Translations under genes and position numbers: made by a program | Shown: positions 1 to 12,869 of the stretch, piece by piece | Layout of the letters: every line of letters begins with the position of its first letter | How positions within the stretch are numbered: the stretch's first letter is position 1 | Source of the DNA: Eleginops maclovinus | Taxonomy: Eukaryota > Chordata > Actinopteri > Perciformes > Eleginopidae | Assembly: GCF_036324505.1 (NCBI RefSeq) | Contig: NC_086370.1 | Coordinates: 1,183,259 to 1,247,258 of the forward strand | Length of the DNA stretch: 64,000 nucleotides | Reading direction: 5' to 3' | Notes under the pieces: generated by a model | The model's database searches: none | What the model saw: the letters and a program-made list of their open reading frames with translations, nothing else | Told to the model about the DNA's origin: nothing

Positions 1-300
1 ACATTATGATGCTAATAAAGGTTAACGTCAACTGCTAAGTAAACATTGGTAGTGTTAAAAGTCTAGTAGTAGTGAAAACCTCCGAACTTATATTTCGGGC
101 AGTGAAATAACAGCGAATCTTCACCCAAAATGGCGAGACCATGACCTAGATGGAAAGTACTAGATGGGTTGGTCTCATGTAAGGGCTTTGAGCTCACTAC
201 CACAGACCACAAGTCAGATAATGTTTGTGTTTACATGACATTTCCTGACATTGACTTATCCATAAGTCAAGTGGATCTCAGGTCAGTTCAAAACTGAACA

Positions 301-800
301 GACTAATAAAGAAGGTCAGCTCTGTCCTGGGGAGTCATCTGGACACTGTGGAGGTGGTGGGAGACAGGAGAATGGCAGCCAAACTGTCCTCCCTGCCGGA
401 CAATGTGTCCCAACCCCTCCAGGACACCCTGTCCGCACTGTGCAGCTCCTTCAGCGACAGGCTGCTGCACCCGCGGTGTCTCCCGGAGAGATAACGCAGG
501 TCCTTCCTTCCTGCAGCCATCAGATTTTACAACCAGCATGGCCCTTGGTAGACCCCCCATACATACAAAAAAAAAAAAACTGACTAGTTGTGCAATAACA
601 ATTTATGTGCAATATATAAACATAAATGTGCCATTATCAATAACTGTGCAATGTAACCTGGCTGCTATATATCCTTACAGGATTTGTATTTTGTAAATCG
701 TGTGTTTTTCTTTATCTTGGTAAAAAAAAAATTACCGGTAATGCATATTTTCTTTTGTAAAGCTGTCTTTGGCTCTGTTGCTGCCGTAGCAAATTAAAAT
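301..800 (+). mobile_element. 3' end of a Rex1/CR1-like LINE, 5'-truncated
   Basis: Read on the + strand from about 310, the sequence matches the C-terminal tail typical of fish Rex1/jockey-like LINE polyproteins: a valine- and glycine-rich start, then a 'SSLPDN' stretch, then 'RSFLPAAIRFYNQH' just before the stop near 552. A TAA within this tail (about 490) breaks the frame. The AT-rich 3' UTR follows to about 800. Everything upstream (endonuclease and reverse transcriptase) is missing, as expected from 5' truncation during target-primed reverse transcription. Family assignment is from memory of such tails. Confidence 0.6.
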
Positions 801-2820
801 TTTGAGTTGGCTGTTGGCTAGTGAGTTGTAGTTATGAATGTACTTTAAGTACTTTTAGGATCACAATGATGATATGACATAACAGACCCTGCAGATGGGG
901 GAAGACTATATTCACTGTCTGCACCAACACATCACAGACAACAGTCAGCAGCATGAGTGTGCTGTCTGCACTCCAATGCGGACACGGTGACAACACAATA
1001 ACAGCGTGCATTATATTCTATAGTCCACAGGACAACATAAACTAACGAGTTGGCTTACAGGTAATTAGGCCTAGAGGTTGCTGTTATTGTCAAGCTGGCA
1101 TTTGAACACAAGTCTCATTAGACTAATGTGACGCTGTGTGATAGATTGTGTTTGGTCTAAAAAAGGACCTTTCACAGGGTCTCCAGTGATGGACTGCAGT
1201 ATCACAGCTCTGTTGTTGTGTCTATGGCTGCAGCTCAGTTACACATGTTGCACTCATTTGTTACCACAGAGCCAACTGTGGACAAAGTCGACAGATGGAG
1301 TGGTAATTATAATGTTGTTTAATTCAAATTTTAGAAGACTTTTTTTTTTTAATGCATGTTCACGCACGTTTACACATACATTACACATTACAAAACAAAT
1401 TAAGAGATTAGTGAATTAATGATACTTTCAGTGAACCACACCCATAATCTTACATGAGTTACATTCCAGCACCATTTCTTTATATATAAAAACAATATTA
1501 AAGATGTATGTTGTATAAAATATATCAGAGATATAAAACAGTACATGGTATTCCATCATTTCTAAGCATTCCGGGATCGAGCCTTCTAAGCTGAGTCCAA
1601 TGCTTTCGTAGTTTTTATAATCCTGACATTTTTTAGCAAAAGTTTTTAGTCAGATACAAGAGATTAAGTGTGCTTGCATATAATTAATATTAATGTTTCA
1701 TTAAATATATACTGCAAAAAAAAGGATGATAATAGCTCCAAAAGAACAAATCAGCAATCATATAGATTTCAGTATTATTGCTTTTTAGCCGGAAATTAAA
1801 AAACACACTACAGTAATGTATAATAGACATTATAATCTATATTTATTCTATGGAATACATTGAGATACTGTACTCCCTTTTTGCCTGTTTTACAGTCCAC
1901 CAGAAAAAACGTCCTAATGTCATTATCATTCTGCAATGCTTAATTAGCTTGGAATCCGCTGCTGGCTGTTGAATGCGTTATATTAATCTGTTTATCTGAC
2001 AGATCAATGCAGTTAGCAATCAACTATAACTTTGTTTTTATAGAAGTTGTAATGAAAACAACATGATTATTCATGTTATGTTGGGACAAACGAGGGCAGA
2101 ATCCTAGCTCCCCTTTCAGATTTCTAACTCTCTTTAAAGATAGAGTGGGACGTCCACATTTAGAATTCAGGCAGTTTAAATGATCCAGGCCAATATGGTT
2201 GTTCCTCTGTGGAAAATCGGACAACAACCATCTGTACTCCCACATTAGAAATGTCTCCATTGACATCTTTAAGTCTTCCGCTCTTAAAACATTCCCAGTT
2301 AGTTTCTTACCCTCAGCCACTCCATCTTTCTCCTCCAGAGGTCAACAATACTGATCCTGAATGATGGGAGGCCTTATATGGCTGTGAAGCACAATGTGGC
2401 TTAGTGGGTCCATTACTGTAAGTCTTGGTTCAGGTTCTGTTCCAACGTACTACATTGTATCATGTAGAGGGTGCAACAGGCCCTCCCCAAGAACCGCAAA
2501 GAACCAATGTGAGGATGTAAATATGTGGCACAAAACAGTGGTGCACTCTAAAAGGTCAGAGTACTGGCTGTCTTGATAGTGAAACGATTCATGTCCCAGC
2601 ATAACTGCAACATCCCTGGATGATTCTAGCTGGGGACCTTTTCCACGAGTCCTTTCCTTTCTGCCTCTTCACTACAACTGTACCAACTGTACGATTAAAG
2701 TTGAACCTTAAGGTTCTATATCAGGATTAAATGCAGTAATGGTTAATTGTCATAAAAACATCTTTATAACACCTGTATATAATTTTTATAATAAAAAATA
2801 TATATTTCATATCCTTGTGT
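801..2820. other. AT-rich intergenic DNA, no gene recognised
   Basis: I see no coding signature on either strand. Short open frames here lack splice context or family resemblance. No terminal repeats were found. Confidence 0.5.
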
Positions 2821-2825
2821 GAATC

Positions 2826-2906
2826 TGTACTGTTTTGTTTTGTTCTTCATCTGTTGCTGCATAAACTCCCACAGGGATTAATGAAGGTACATATTATCTT
2901 AATATG
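2826..2906 (+). repeat. isolated LINE 3' tail
   Basis: The string 'cccacagggattaatgaagg' followed by 'tacatattatctta' is the characteristic end of fish CR1/Rex-type LINE 3' UTRs, where a short microsatellite-like tail follows the consensus. No coding part is left, so this is a very short 5'-truncated copy. Confidence 0.45.
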
Positions 2907-3229
2907 AGCACATACATGTGACATGGTACATTAAATGAACTTATATGAAAAATGAATTTATTTGAAAAATATGAGCAAGTTTAAGTAGCAATATTAGTTG
3001 CTATCAGTCACACAAAATGTACAATTAGAAAATTAACCGACAACCCCCTGGTTTTTACGTTGTATTGGCAACAGGTTTATATTGGTCCAAAAGTGTGTAT
3101 TTGGGACATGTTTCACATTGAAACATTGCTGTTATAACAACAATACATTCGAGTTCTACTTAAATATGAAAGAAAAACTTTTTTAACCAAGTTTTCCCCA
3201 ACCCCACGTTTCACTGATCCCTTGTATTG

Positions 3230-3430
3230 GTGATGTTTGTCGGGCTTTGCTTTCCTTTCACTCTCTCCATTATGTTCTTCTGCTCACTGGCTTATATCAA
3301 TCATCTGAAAGTGGGATTTTCTGGAAATCCTTGACATTCAGATGCTAAGTGCACTGATAGGGAGCTATCAATCACACAGCAGGAAGGAAAACAACAGCCC
3401 TTTGCCTCAGAACAGAAGAAGAGAAACACA
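3230..3430. promoter_or_regulatory. possible conserved non-coding element upstream of tlx1
   Basis: This block is less AT-rich than its surroundings and holds two ATCAATCA/TATCAATCACAC motifs, which resemble PBX/HOX-type binding sites, plus CATCTGAAAG. It lies about 6.4 kb upstream of tlx1. That it is an enhancer is inference; conservation could not be checked here. Confidence 0.2.
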
Positions 3431-3989
3431 AAAACAGCATTTTCACATGAAACAAAAACATAAAATGAAAGAAGTTAACTAAACAGACCCAACTATCACT
3501 GCCAGACAATGTTTAAACTGGCTGTACATAAAACAATAACAGGAACTGAGCAATGTAAATTACATGAAATAAATTATCAATTTAAATAGTCTCCTTATGG
3601 CAACGTAAGATTTAGAAATGTGATCACTTTATCTGAAATCACTTATTTTATTTATATATTCCTATATATTGTCAACTAAACCAGTTAAACAAGGCTGCTA
3701 CAAAACTAAATGAATCTCTCATGAATCAGCCAGTAAAGCAATGATTACATAGATGCTCGGTATATATTTGAATGTGAGCTGTGTCTTGGGTAACTTATTC
3801 CCTGTGTATGATTCTAACTTATAACATTGTTGCCAGAAAAATTGCTCTGCCAATAAAAACCATGTTGTATTTTATAACCATTTGTTTATGTGAAAACAAG
3901 TGACTTTCTATCTGGCCCTAAAGAGACAAACAGATACATTACCTGAGCAGCGACTTATTATTATTTATCACATATAGGCCTATACAAAT

Positions 3990-4511
3990 TGTAGGAAATG
4001 TTCATTTATTCGAAGCCCAGGAGTCGATTTAAAAGAAACGAAGTGAAGCTCCTCTTATAAGTTTTAAAAGGAGTATTTAATAAAAGGATGCAGCGGTGGG
4101 TTTACAAAAGTTTCACAGCTGTGGCTCAATAGTCGGTACACGAGTCCACAGGCTGCTGACTGAGTGGAGCTCATCAGTAGTTACTGTCTGGCGGTCCGGA
4201 ACAAAAGAGAGCGATCTCAAAATACAAACATGTTTTATAGAACCACCCCTTTCCGGCCACAAAATAAACAACTTCAAAATAAGACAAGCTCCGGTCTCGT
4301 GCTCTCCTTGGTTGGTAGCGGGGGCTGGATCCTGTTGGCCGCTTGTCACATGGGGTGCTCCGGACTCTTCTATAGGCTGACGTCGTCGGGGCGGGTCCTC
4401 TTATGACGTCACCGTCGCCATCTTCAAAGTGATGTCCTGAAGCTCTCTCCTACGATATTCTATTATGCAATCCTTCTGAATATTATCGCGATAGCGGCGC
4501 ATATTCCCCAC
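3990..4511 (-). mobile_element. solo or truncated LTR, same family as the LTR at 29.1 kb
   Basis: The first ~130 bases (from TGTAGGAAATG, including 'agcccaggagtcgatttaaa' and a purine-rich stretch ending near 'tttcacagct') closely match 29094-29225. More scattered matches follow, such as a 'cttcaaaataagac' block. As in the full copy, the + strand start is the U5 end, so the LTR reads on the - strand. The distal end is unclear and abuts the LINE that starts near 4512. No internal retroviral sequence adjoins it, so it is a solo or truncated LTR. Confidence 0.6.
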
Positions 4512-5128
4512 TCTGCCAATGCTGAGGAGGTATGAGACGTCATCAGCTCTACTGTTAGCAGACTGTAAACACAGCACCCAACTTGCCCTCATCCTGATCT
4601 CTGGGGACTTCAATAATGCCTTTCTCTCAAAAATGTTGCCCATATTCAAACAATATGTCACCTGCACGACCAGAGTCAATAAAACACTCGACTTACTTTT
4701 CGCCAACACCAAGGAGGCATACAGCTCATCACCCCTTCCTCCCCTGGGCAGATCTGACCACAACCTGGTCCACCTCCTGCCTGTGTATCAACCCCTGGTG
4801 TACAGACAGCCTGTGCCCACACGCAGCTTGAAGAAGTGGTCTGAGGCGTCTGAAGAGGCCCTTAAAGTCTGTTTCGATACTACTGCGTGGGATGTGTTCA
4901 CTGACTCTCACAGGGAGGACATCAACAGCCTGACTGACTGCATTACCGACTTATTAAATACTGTGAGGAAACGTCGTACCCACCAGGACTGTACAGTGTT
5001 TTCCAAACAACAAACCCTGGATTACCGCTGAGAAAAAGGCTCCCCTGAAGGACAAAAAGAGGGCCTTTCGATCAGGCAACAGAGAGGAGCCGAAGGTTGT
5101 ACGGAGGGAACTGAGGTGGAAGATCAGA
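4512..5128 (+). pseudogene. LINE ORF2 endonuclease half, split by a later LINE insertion
   Basis: The frame 4519-5031 carries the C-terminal part of an apurinic endonuclease (motifs SGDFN and GRSDHN) and the linker that precedes the reverse transcriptase in Rex1/jockey-like fish LINEs. The frame shifts near 5030 and continues to 5128 with the Lys/Arg-rich linker. Coding sequence then stops abruptly at a foreign - strand LINE and resumes in sense at about 6960, where the next expected residues (NSYRKRMEEQLQQ) appear. The two halves are therefore one LINE copy cut by an insertion. The N-terminal endonuclease is missing. Confidence 0.75.
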
Positions 5129-6958
5129 CAGGGAAAAATCAGAATCAGAGTAAGAAATACTGTATTTATCCCAAATTGGGAAAAAAATCTTATTACCGTA
5201 GCAAAATACAATACAATATGAAACATTAGCAAAACATTTGAAATAAAAATAAGAAATATACCGAGAGTGAATAGTTCAATGAAATGGAATATTAAATGAA
5301 AATATAATATAAGTGTATAGTGTAAACTGTGTAAGCGTAAAGTGTGCATGTTAAATCCAGTTAACAGAGGCTATGGAGCAGTGAGTTGTCTGCCAGCCAG
5401 GAGGGAATTATTGTACAGTGTTATTGCAGGAATGTTCTCCTGTATCTATCCTTGTGACAGCGGAGCTGGAGTAGTCTGTTGTTCCTTCCAGCTGCAGGTG
5501 GAGAGGGTGGGTCGGGTTAGCCATTATGGACAACAGTTTGTTCACAGTCCTCCTCTCCACCACAGCCTCAAAAGGGTCCAGTTTGATGCCGATGACAGAG
5601 CCAACTTTCTTAATTAGTTTGTTAAACCGCGTTAAAGAAGAGTGCACTAGCAACAACGGACTGGTAGAAGATCTCCAACATCTTGATGCACACGTTGAAG
5701 GATCTCAGTTTCCTCAGTAAAGTTCCTCGGCTCATCCCCTTCTTGTAAACAGCGTCAGTGTTGGCCCTCCAGTTCAGTCCGTTGTCTAGGAGCACTCCCA
5801 AGTACTTGTATTCCTCCACCACAGCCACATCCTCTCCCAGAATGCACAGGGGCTGTGGAGACATCCTCTTCATCCTAAAGTCAATGGTCTTGGCCACATT
5901 CAGAAGCAGATGGTTTCTTCCAGTCCACTCCACAAAATCATCCACCAGCGCTCTTCCTCCTGTCCATCCCTTATACACCCTACCACTGCAGAGTCATCCG
6001 AAAATCTCTGCAGGTGGCATGACAGCACTGTCCCCAGTGGGGCTCCTGTACAGCCAACCACCACATCAGACAGAACACTGCCCAGCCGGACATACTGTGG
6101 CCTGTCTGTGAGGTAGTTGGTAATCCAGGAGATGCTGGACGCGTTTACCCTCATAGCCTGCAGCTTGTCACTCAGTAGCCGGCACCCTGATGCTCTCCTT
6201 GAACCCCGGGATGGCCTTCATTCCAGTCCACACATCCTTGCTATTGTTCTGCTGGAGCTTGGCCTCAAGCTTCTTCCTGTAGGAATCCTTGCTCTCCCTC
6301 AGCTTGTCCCTCAGGTCGTGCTGGATGTTCCTCAGCAATGATATGTCCCCGGACTTTAAAGCGTCCTTCTTCTTGTTTAAAAGCTGTTTCAGGTCAGTTG
6401 TAATCCAGGGTTTTTTGTTCGGAAAGCCGTGAACAGTTTTAGCTGGTAATGTTGTTTGCTCACAGAACTTTATGTAATCGGTAATGCAGTCGGTCAAGTT
6501 GTTGATGTCCTCTCCATGTGGCACACAAAGCAAATCCCAGTCCGTGGTCTCGAAGCAGTCCTTTAGAGCCTCGTTGGCCTCAGGAGTCCACTTCCTAACT
6601 GCCGTAGTGGATACAGTCTGCCTCTGAAGAAGAGGGACATATTTTGGAGCTAGGAAGACGAGGTTGTGATCTGTGATCTGCAGCCTCGCTGATGCCTCCG
6701 TAGCTCCTCCGGGATGTCAGGCCAGTCTCCGGGCAGCAGCATGGGTCTGTAGAGCGTGATAGCTGCTCGCAGGAGTAAACAATGCCATCGGTCCTTTGTG
6801 CGTGGCTCTCCGTTACAAAAAGTGCTGAAAGTAACAGAAAAATGACCAGAGAATGTTGGAAAAAGTAGGTGACCATGGCTATTCAAAGCCTAAACACATA
6901 TTTATCAATATATATCTATAAATCACAGGGAGCTGCTGCCACCTAGCATGGCGCCAAT
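5129..6958 (-). mobile_element. Rex1/CR1-like LINE inserted antisense into an older LINE
   Basis: On the - strand the pieces run in order: linker and pre-RT region (about 6665-6168), then an abrupt jump to late reverse-transcriptase sequence (6154-5900) with an FSDDSA catalytic box, the thumb/'LGVLLDN' region (5978-5622), and the C-terminal tail (5656-5408). The core RT between the linker and the active site is deleted, and several frames are needed. The 3' end at 5129-5180 is a GATTCT-type microsatellite tail preceded by 'cccaatttgggataaata', the standard end of these LINEs. A GAAAAA motif occurs at both junctions and is a likely target duplication. Confidence 0.72.
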
Positions 6959-6959
6959 T

Positions 6960-8178
6960 TGCGAAAAACAGCTACAGGAAAAGGATGGAGGAACAGCTGC
7001 AGCAGAGGAACGTCAGCGGAGTCTGGAAAGGCCTAAAAACCATCTCTGGCTACAGAAAGCCGGACTCCCAGGTCCAGGTCAGTCCATAAGTGGGCAAACG
7101 ACCTTAACATTTTCTTCAATAGCTTTGATCAGTCAGGCGCCCCTCCACGACCCATTCCCCCATGCTGCACCCCCCATTGTCCCCACTGCCTGGAAATGGC
7201 CCTGTCACTACTCACACTTCCACCCAGCCCCCAACCATCAGCTCACAGACATTCTTCACGCCAGCCCATTTCTTCTCCCCCCGCAACCCCCCCACCCACC
7301 GACGGCACCTTGTCCCTCACAACCAACCAGGTGAGGAAAGAGCTGCAGAGGTGTAAGGCACGGAAGGCAGCGAGTCCTGATGGCATCAGCTCGAGGCTCC
7401 TGAAATCCTTCGCAGACACGCTGTGTGGGATTGTGGAGTTTCTGTTCAACCTGAACATGAAGCAAGGGAGGGTACCACTTCTGTGAGACTACATGTCAAA
7501 GACCCCCCACCCCAAGGACTTCAACAGCTACCGGCCTGTGGCGCTGACATCGCAGCTGATGAACACCCTGGAGAAGCTGGTCCTTGGACACCTTCGGCCC
7601 ATTGTGGACCATCGATGGACCCGCTGCAGTTGCCCTACCAGCCTGACATCGGGGTGGATGACACTGTAATCTACCTGCTGCAAAGGTCCCTCTCCCACCT
7701 GGAGAAGGCTGGGGGCACTGTGATGATCATGTCATTTGATTTCTCCACTGCCTTCAAAAACATCCAGCCCCTGCTCCTGGGAGACAAGCTGCAGCTCTCG
7801 AGGGTGGATCAACACCTCACCTCCTGGATCCTGGACTACCTCACCAACTATCCACAGTACGTGAGGACCCAGGAGTGTCAATCAGACACCATAATCTGTA
7901 GTACGGGGCCCCCCCAGGGGACGGTGCTGGCACCGTTTCTCTTCACCCTCTACACTGCAGACTTCACCCACAACAAGCCGACCTGTCTCCTGCGGAAGTT
8001 CTCTGATGACTTCGCCATCATCGGCCTTATCTCCAATGAGGATGACATGGAGTACAGAGAACTGACGCAGGACTTCATCCTCTGGTGCCAGAGGAACCAC
8101 CTCCAGCTCAACGCAGGGAAGTCCAAGGAGCTGGTGGTGGTTTTCAGATGGCGTCAACCCTCCAAATTGTCATTATAA
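6960..8178 (+). pseudogene. LINE reverse transcriptase half (continuation of 4512-5128)
   Basis: The sequence resumes exactly where the LINE at 5128 was interrupted. It carries the RT N-terminal motif 'KAASPDGISSRLLK', a frame change near 7480, 'FNSYRPVALTSQLMNTLEKL', and from 7640 a second open stretch with 'SFDFSTAF', 'GPPQGTVLAPFLF', the catalytic KFSDDFA box and 'WCQRNHLQLN'. It ends near 8178 without the thumb domain or the 3' UTR, so the 3' end has been lost. Frameshifts and stops make it inactive. Confidence 0.75.
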
Positions 8179-8179
8179 C

Positions 8180-9320
8180 AAATCATTTTGAAATAATAAC
8201 AAATGTATTTCACTAGTTCATGTCCTCTTGTTGATTTAAACAAGATGTATTTTTGCCATTTGATCATAAATAAAACAGCATATGTTCCATTTCAATTCTC
8301 TATTGCATTAGTCCACGGTTGCTGTTCATCTGAGTAATGTAGAGCCATTTGTCGGCCCTAATGTTTATTATCGGCCCGCTTCAAAAAAAATCGGGGCACC
8401 TACATGTGCAGATAGGCCACCACAAGCATTAAAATTTGATCAGTCAACTGGCCAATGAGTGCTGCTCAAAGCAGATGAAATATTAATACCCAATGCCCCA
8501 TGTTAGATAATTAAGTCCCAATGGCTTTTAGAAGGAGAGAACGTCAATGAGCAAGTGCTAACATTTTAATTTAATCGTCCCTGAGCTGGTGTATTTTTTT
8601 GGAATAGCAGCGTCACACGATTGCTATTTATGATCTACGATTAAACAAAGTTACATCCATTTATTATGGCAATACAAATCCCGCTAATTTAAAACCACTG
8701 CATATTAGTAATCATTTTTGATTCATTATCATTTTAATGAATGAATCCTAATACCAAATGACCTATCCTTTATTTTTAATTATTTAAAGTTCCCCTTGAA
8801 CTTCACAATGCTTTTATGCAGGAAAGATGCCATGAACACTGTGCAGCAGCTCTGGTGTGTTCCCACAGAAAACTAATGAAAAGGCATCCATGTCTGCTGC
8901 ATTGTCATCACTAGCCATGAATTAATAATAAGGCCAGCTCCATAAAAATAACAGAGAACCCTACATTACACATCAATCATTTTGCAGTGATTTATGTAGC
9001 ATCATTTGAAGCAATTATGTCAATTTATGAGGTTGAAACATTTCAACCCCATTTTCATATTGGATTTGTTGTCCTTTAAGATAAACTGTGTGCTTTGGGG
9101 TGGGTTAATTCACAAGTGTTTTTTATTTGCTTCTGCTGAATATTTTTTATAATGTCAGCTGTTTGTGAGTGTGTGATGTTTAGAACGCTTTCTGATGAGT
9201 CCATTGTTGGATGGACTGAGACAGAGTGTCCTTACTGCCGCAAAAAAATAGGAATCGGATCAACGAAAATCGAATGTTCCATCCGTTAAATGGTTTAACC
9301 CCCGTGCCATAATTTGACAG

Positions 9321-9322
<2 letters not shown>
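8180..9322. promoter_or_regulatory. AT-rich intergenic DNA upstream of tlx1, possible conserved elements
   Basis: No gene is seen. From about 8520 to 9100 the DNA is dense in TAAT cores and CATCAATCATTTT/TTATGGC-type homeobox-factor motifs, and it lacks repeat signatures. This is the sort of composition seen in developmental-gene enhancers. The call is inference only. Confidence 0.25.

Positions 9323-9404
<82 letters not shown>
9323..9404 (+). repeat. (GT)41 microsatellite upstream of tlx1
   Basis: An uninterrupted GT tract of 82 bases, 0.4 kb upstream of the tlx1 start codon. Such tracts can adopt Z-DNA and are highly length-polymorphic. Confidence 0.95.
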
Positions 9405-9811
<407 letters not shown>

Positions 9812-12427
9812 ATGGATCACACCGGGATACCGGGGGCGCATCTGCAGGAGCACCCGCACGCGGAGCCCATCAGCTTTGGCATCGAGCATATCCTCAGTAT
9901 GGAGAGCTGCATGCTGAGTGCGAGGATGCACGAGCAGGACTACGGGCATGGGGCCTACAACAACAGCGGTGCGAACGGTGGCGGCTACATGTACGGTAAC
10001 ACCGGATATAACGGCACCAGCAGTGCGTGCGGGATGGCTCCCATTGGCTCGGCTTATCACATGAACGTGGGCGTGAATGCAAACGGGACTAACGTTACTT
10101 CTGCCGGGCATGGGGTCATCCGGGTCCCTGCGCACCGGCCCCTGAGTTGCGGGAGCTCTGCGGGATCCGCGCCGCCGGGTGCAGGGAACATCAACCTGAG
10201 CGCCATCACCTTCCCCTGGATGGAGAGCAACCGCCGCTTCACCAAAGACAGATTCACAGGTAGATCAAATACAGCAAACAACACATATAATAACATTATA
10301 AATCTAAAATAAGTTAATAAATTGTGACATAACACAATATAAAGAAATCAAACCTCTAATAATAGAATACATTATAACAAAACAGGATCCAACCAAATCA
10401 AATGTTAAATATTAGAATACATGATACAAACAACTTTCACAAAAATAAATGAAAAATTCAAAGATTTAAAATATTAAGAGAAAAACTATTTTTTGAGCTT
10501 TTTGTTCATTTCACTTTCATTTAACACAACCCATACAACTTATTCTAATAAATACAAAAAGTTCCTGGATCGTCATCATTTGTATGATTATGTGTAACGG
10601 AAGAATCAATTCTCAATCATTTTTGAAAACTTAATAAATAACCTACACAATTATCGATAAGACTCAACCTTTAACATTGGGAACGAAAGTACTTTATGAT
10701 GATAATAATAGTAAATAAAACAATTATAATAATGATAATGTATAGACTGAATGTATCATTGTCAGAATACTGCTGGGTAAACATTGTGATTAATCACCAA
10801 AGCCAGTTCGGAGTTCATGAATTAAATATTAATACTTCTATATAAATAACTTATTTTTACGTTTTTTGGGGGCTTCATCCAAAAAACACCTATTTTAATC
10901 AATTTATCTGCATGATCATAAAAGGTTGTTGTTGTGGTGTAAGAAATGAATATGTAAAGACAAATAAAAAGAACACACACATACAGATGTTGTGGCAATA
11001 AAACATGACCAGACTTCTACAATGTTCATGTTTCCTGACCGCTGACAGACCGCGTACAACATGATTTAACACTTAAACATCAAATATGGACTCCTATTTA
11101 AAAAGATAATCAGTGCCCTCTCCTTCTCTCCTCCTCCTCACTTCTCCTCCTGCTGCTCGGTCCTTCTACCCCGTCAGTGTCCCTGTCCCCTCTTACTGTC
11201 ACCCGTCGCGTAGGTCACCCGTACCAAAACAGGACCCCTCCAAAAAAGAAGAAGCCGCGGACGTCGTTCAGCCGGCTGCAGGTGTGTGAGCTGGAGAAGC
11301 GCTTCCACCGGCAGAAGTACCTGGCGTCTGCGGAGCGGGCGGCGCTGGCCAAAACCCTGAAGATGACCGACGCTCAAGTCAAGACCTGGTTCCAGAACAG
11401 GCGCACCAAATGGAGGTGAGGTCTTGTTTCATTTCAAATACGGTAATGAATAACTGTAGCCCCCTACAGCTCTTTCTGCAATTCACTCACCAACAATGAG
11501 AGGAATGGGCAAACGCAGTGTTGGAGAGAAAACAAGAACAATTAAAAATGCCCGAACATCTAACAAAAATGTACATAAATATGTCATTTTAAGACCTTTT
11601 CGATAGAAGTTATAGAAGATTTTATTTCGTTAAGAATCCTTAGAGATTAACGTTATTCAGCTTATTTGCGCTTTGTTTCTGCAGAAAATCTTAATCAGCA
11701 GTGAATCATTTTATCTGAGGAACTAAGCAGACTTCACTGTCGACCTGCACTCTAATCATCTGAAATAAACACACGAATAATTAGAGTTACATTTTTACAA
11801 CGTGGTGCAGCTTACTGCTTATTTTTCGACACAGCTTTGGAATTAGTAATAATATACATTTTGTAAAATGTTTTTTATTCTGTATTCCGTTTGAATTAAA
11901 TCAAAACGAATAAATACTTAGCTAGTATTTAAATAAACTGTTGATAAACTAAAACTGAGAGGGCACTGCAGAAATATAACATCGTGCATATAGATAATGT
12001 TATGAATATAAAACAGCAATTACACAAATAATATTATGTATTAAACAGCAAGTAAAAAGATAATATTAAGAATTTTAAACAGCGTGTAGGCCAATAATAA
12101 CATTATTTTAGTGGACTACATATATGTAGCTTATATAGATATTATTGGTAATACAGCAGCATGTATAAAGATTATATTAGGAGTAGCCTATTTTAGAGCA
12201 TGTGTCTCTGCTGCAGGCGGCAGACGGCGGAGGAGCGCGAGGCTGAGCGGCAGCAGGCCAACCGGATCCTCATGCAGCTGCAACAGGAGGCCTTTCAGAA
12301 GACCATCAACCAGCCAGTAACCCCGGACCCGCTGTGCCTGCAGAACAGCTCTCTGTACGCCCTGCAGAACCTGCAACCATGGACCGAGAACACCGCCAAG
12401 ATCAGTAGCGTATCGGCCTGCGAGTAG
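9812..12427 (+). CDS. tlx1: T-cell leukemia homeobox protein 1 (three exons)
   Basis: Sequence-specific nuclear transcription factor. Exon 1 is 9812-10259, exon 2 is 11178-11415 (or from 11214), and exon 3 is 12217-12427; all introns are GT-AG and phases match. This gives 298 residues (286 with the later acceptor). Visible features: an eh1-type Groucho/TLE-binding motif [11 protein letters not shown] at about residues 18-28; the TLX-conserved [11 protein letters not shown] and [11 protein letters not shown]; and a homeodomain at about 172-231 with the TLX hallmark threonine in helix 3 ([10 protein letters not shown]) and a KKKK start. The C-terminal 'SVSACE' ending and the KKKK sequence favour Tlx1 over Tlx2/Tlx3. 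In vertebrates Tlx1 is needed for spleen formation and for neuron specification. The start is chosen by a good Kozak context (GAGGCCATGG) and family agreement; an upstream in-frame ATG at 9758 is unlikely. The gene appears intact. Confidence 0.95.
11176..11215 (+). other. tlx1: two in-frame splice acceptors at tlx1 exon 2
   Basis: An AG at 11176-11177 and another at 11212-11213 are 36 bases apart and both keep the frame. The first adds 12 residues ending TVTRRV, like the TLX2/TLX3 linker. The second gives FTG directly before HPYQNR, the arrangement I recall for mammalian TLX1. Which one is used cannot be told from sequence; both have pyrimidine-rich leads. Confidence 0.6.
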
Positions 12428-12844
12428 AGCCAGCTGCCGGCAGCGGACGGGGCTCTGCGCTCGTTACTAACGAATGACTGCGGGCAGAGGCCCGGTCCGC
12501 AGCCGCTGAGGAGTTCACCTTCTCTGCAGGTCAGTCATGCCTGTCCCTTCTCCGCCACTCTGCAGCCTCTGCTGCTCCCAGTCCAGCCTGCTTCGGCCCA
12601 CTTCGGCCTATACCAAGCCTTGCAGAGATAAGGAAATATGTTGGAGACCTCGTGATGAACATTATGCTCCCTGAAATTGCACGAGATGACAGACTGACTT
12701 CAGTGATGAGTTGTATTTGTATAACTGTACAGGACTTGATGTTTAATAATTAGCATATTTTCGTCTGTGATCATCAGCAATATTCACGGAACAACAAACC
12801 GTGGCAGCAACTGATCATTCAGGAAGATCCACAGGCTTTGCATT

Positions 12845-12850
12845 AATAAA
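12845..12850 (+). terminator. tlx1: tlx1 polyadenylation signal
   Basis: A canonical AATAAA lies 418 bases after the tlx1 stop codon, the first good signal downstream, giving a 3' UTR of about 440 bases. Confidence 0.6.
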
Positions 12851-12869
12851 AGACAAATATTATATACAC

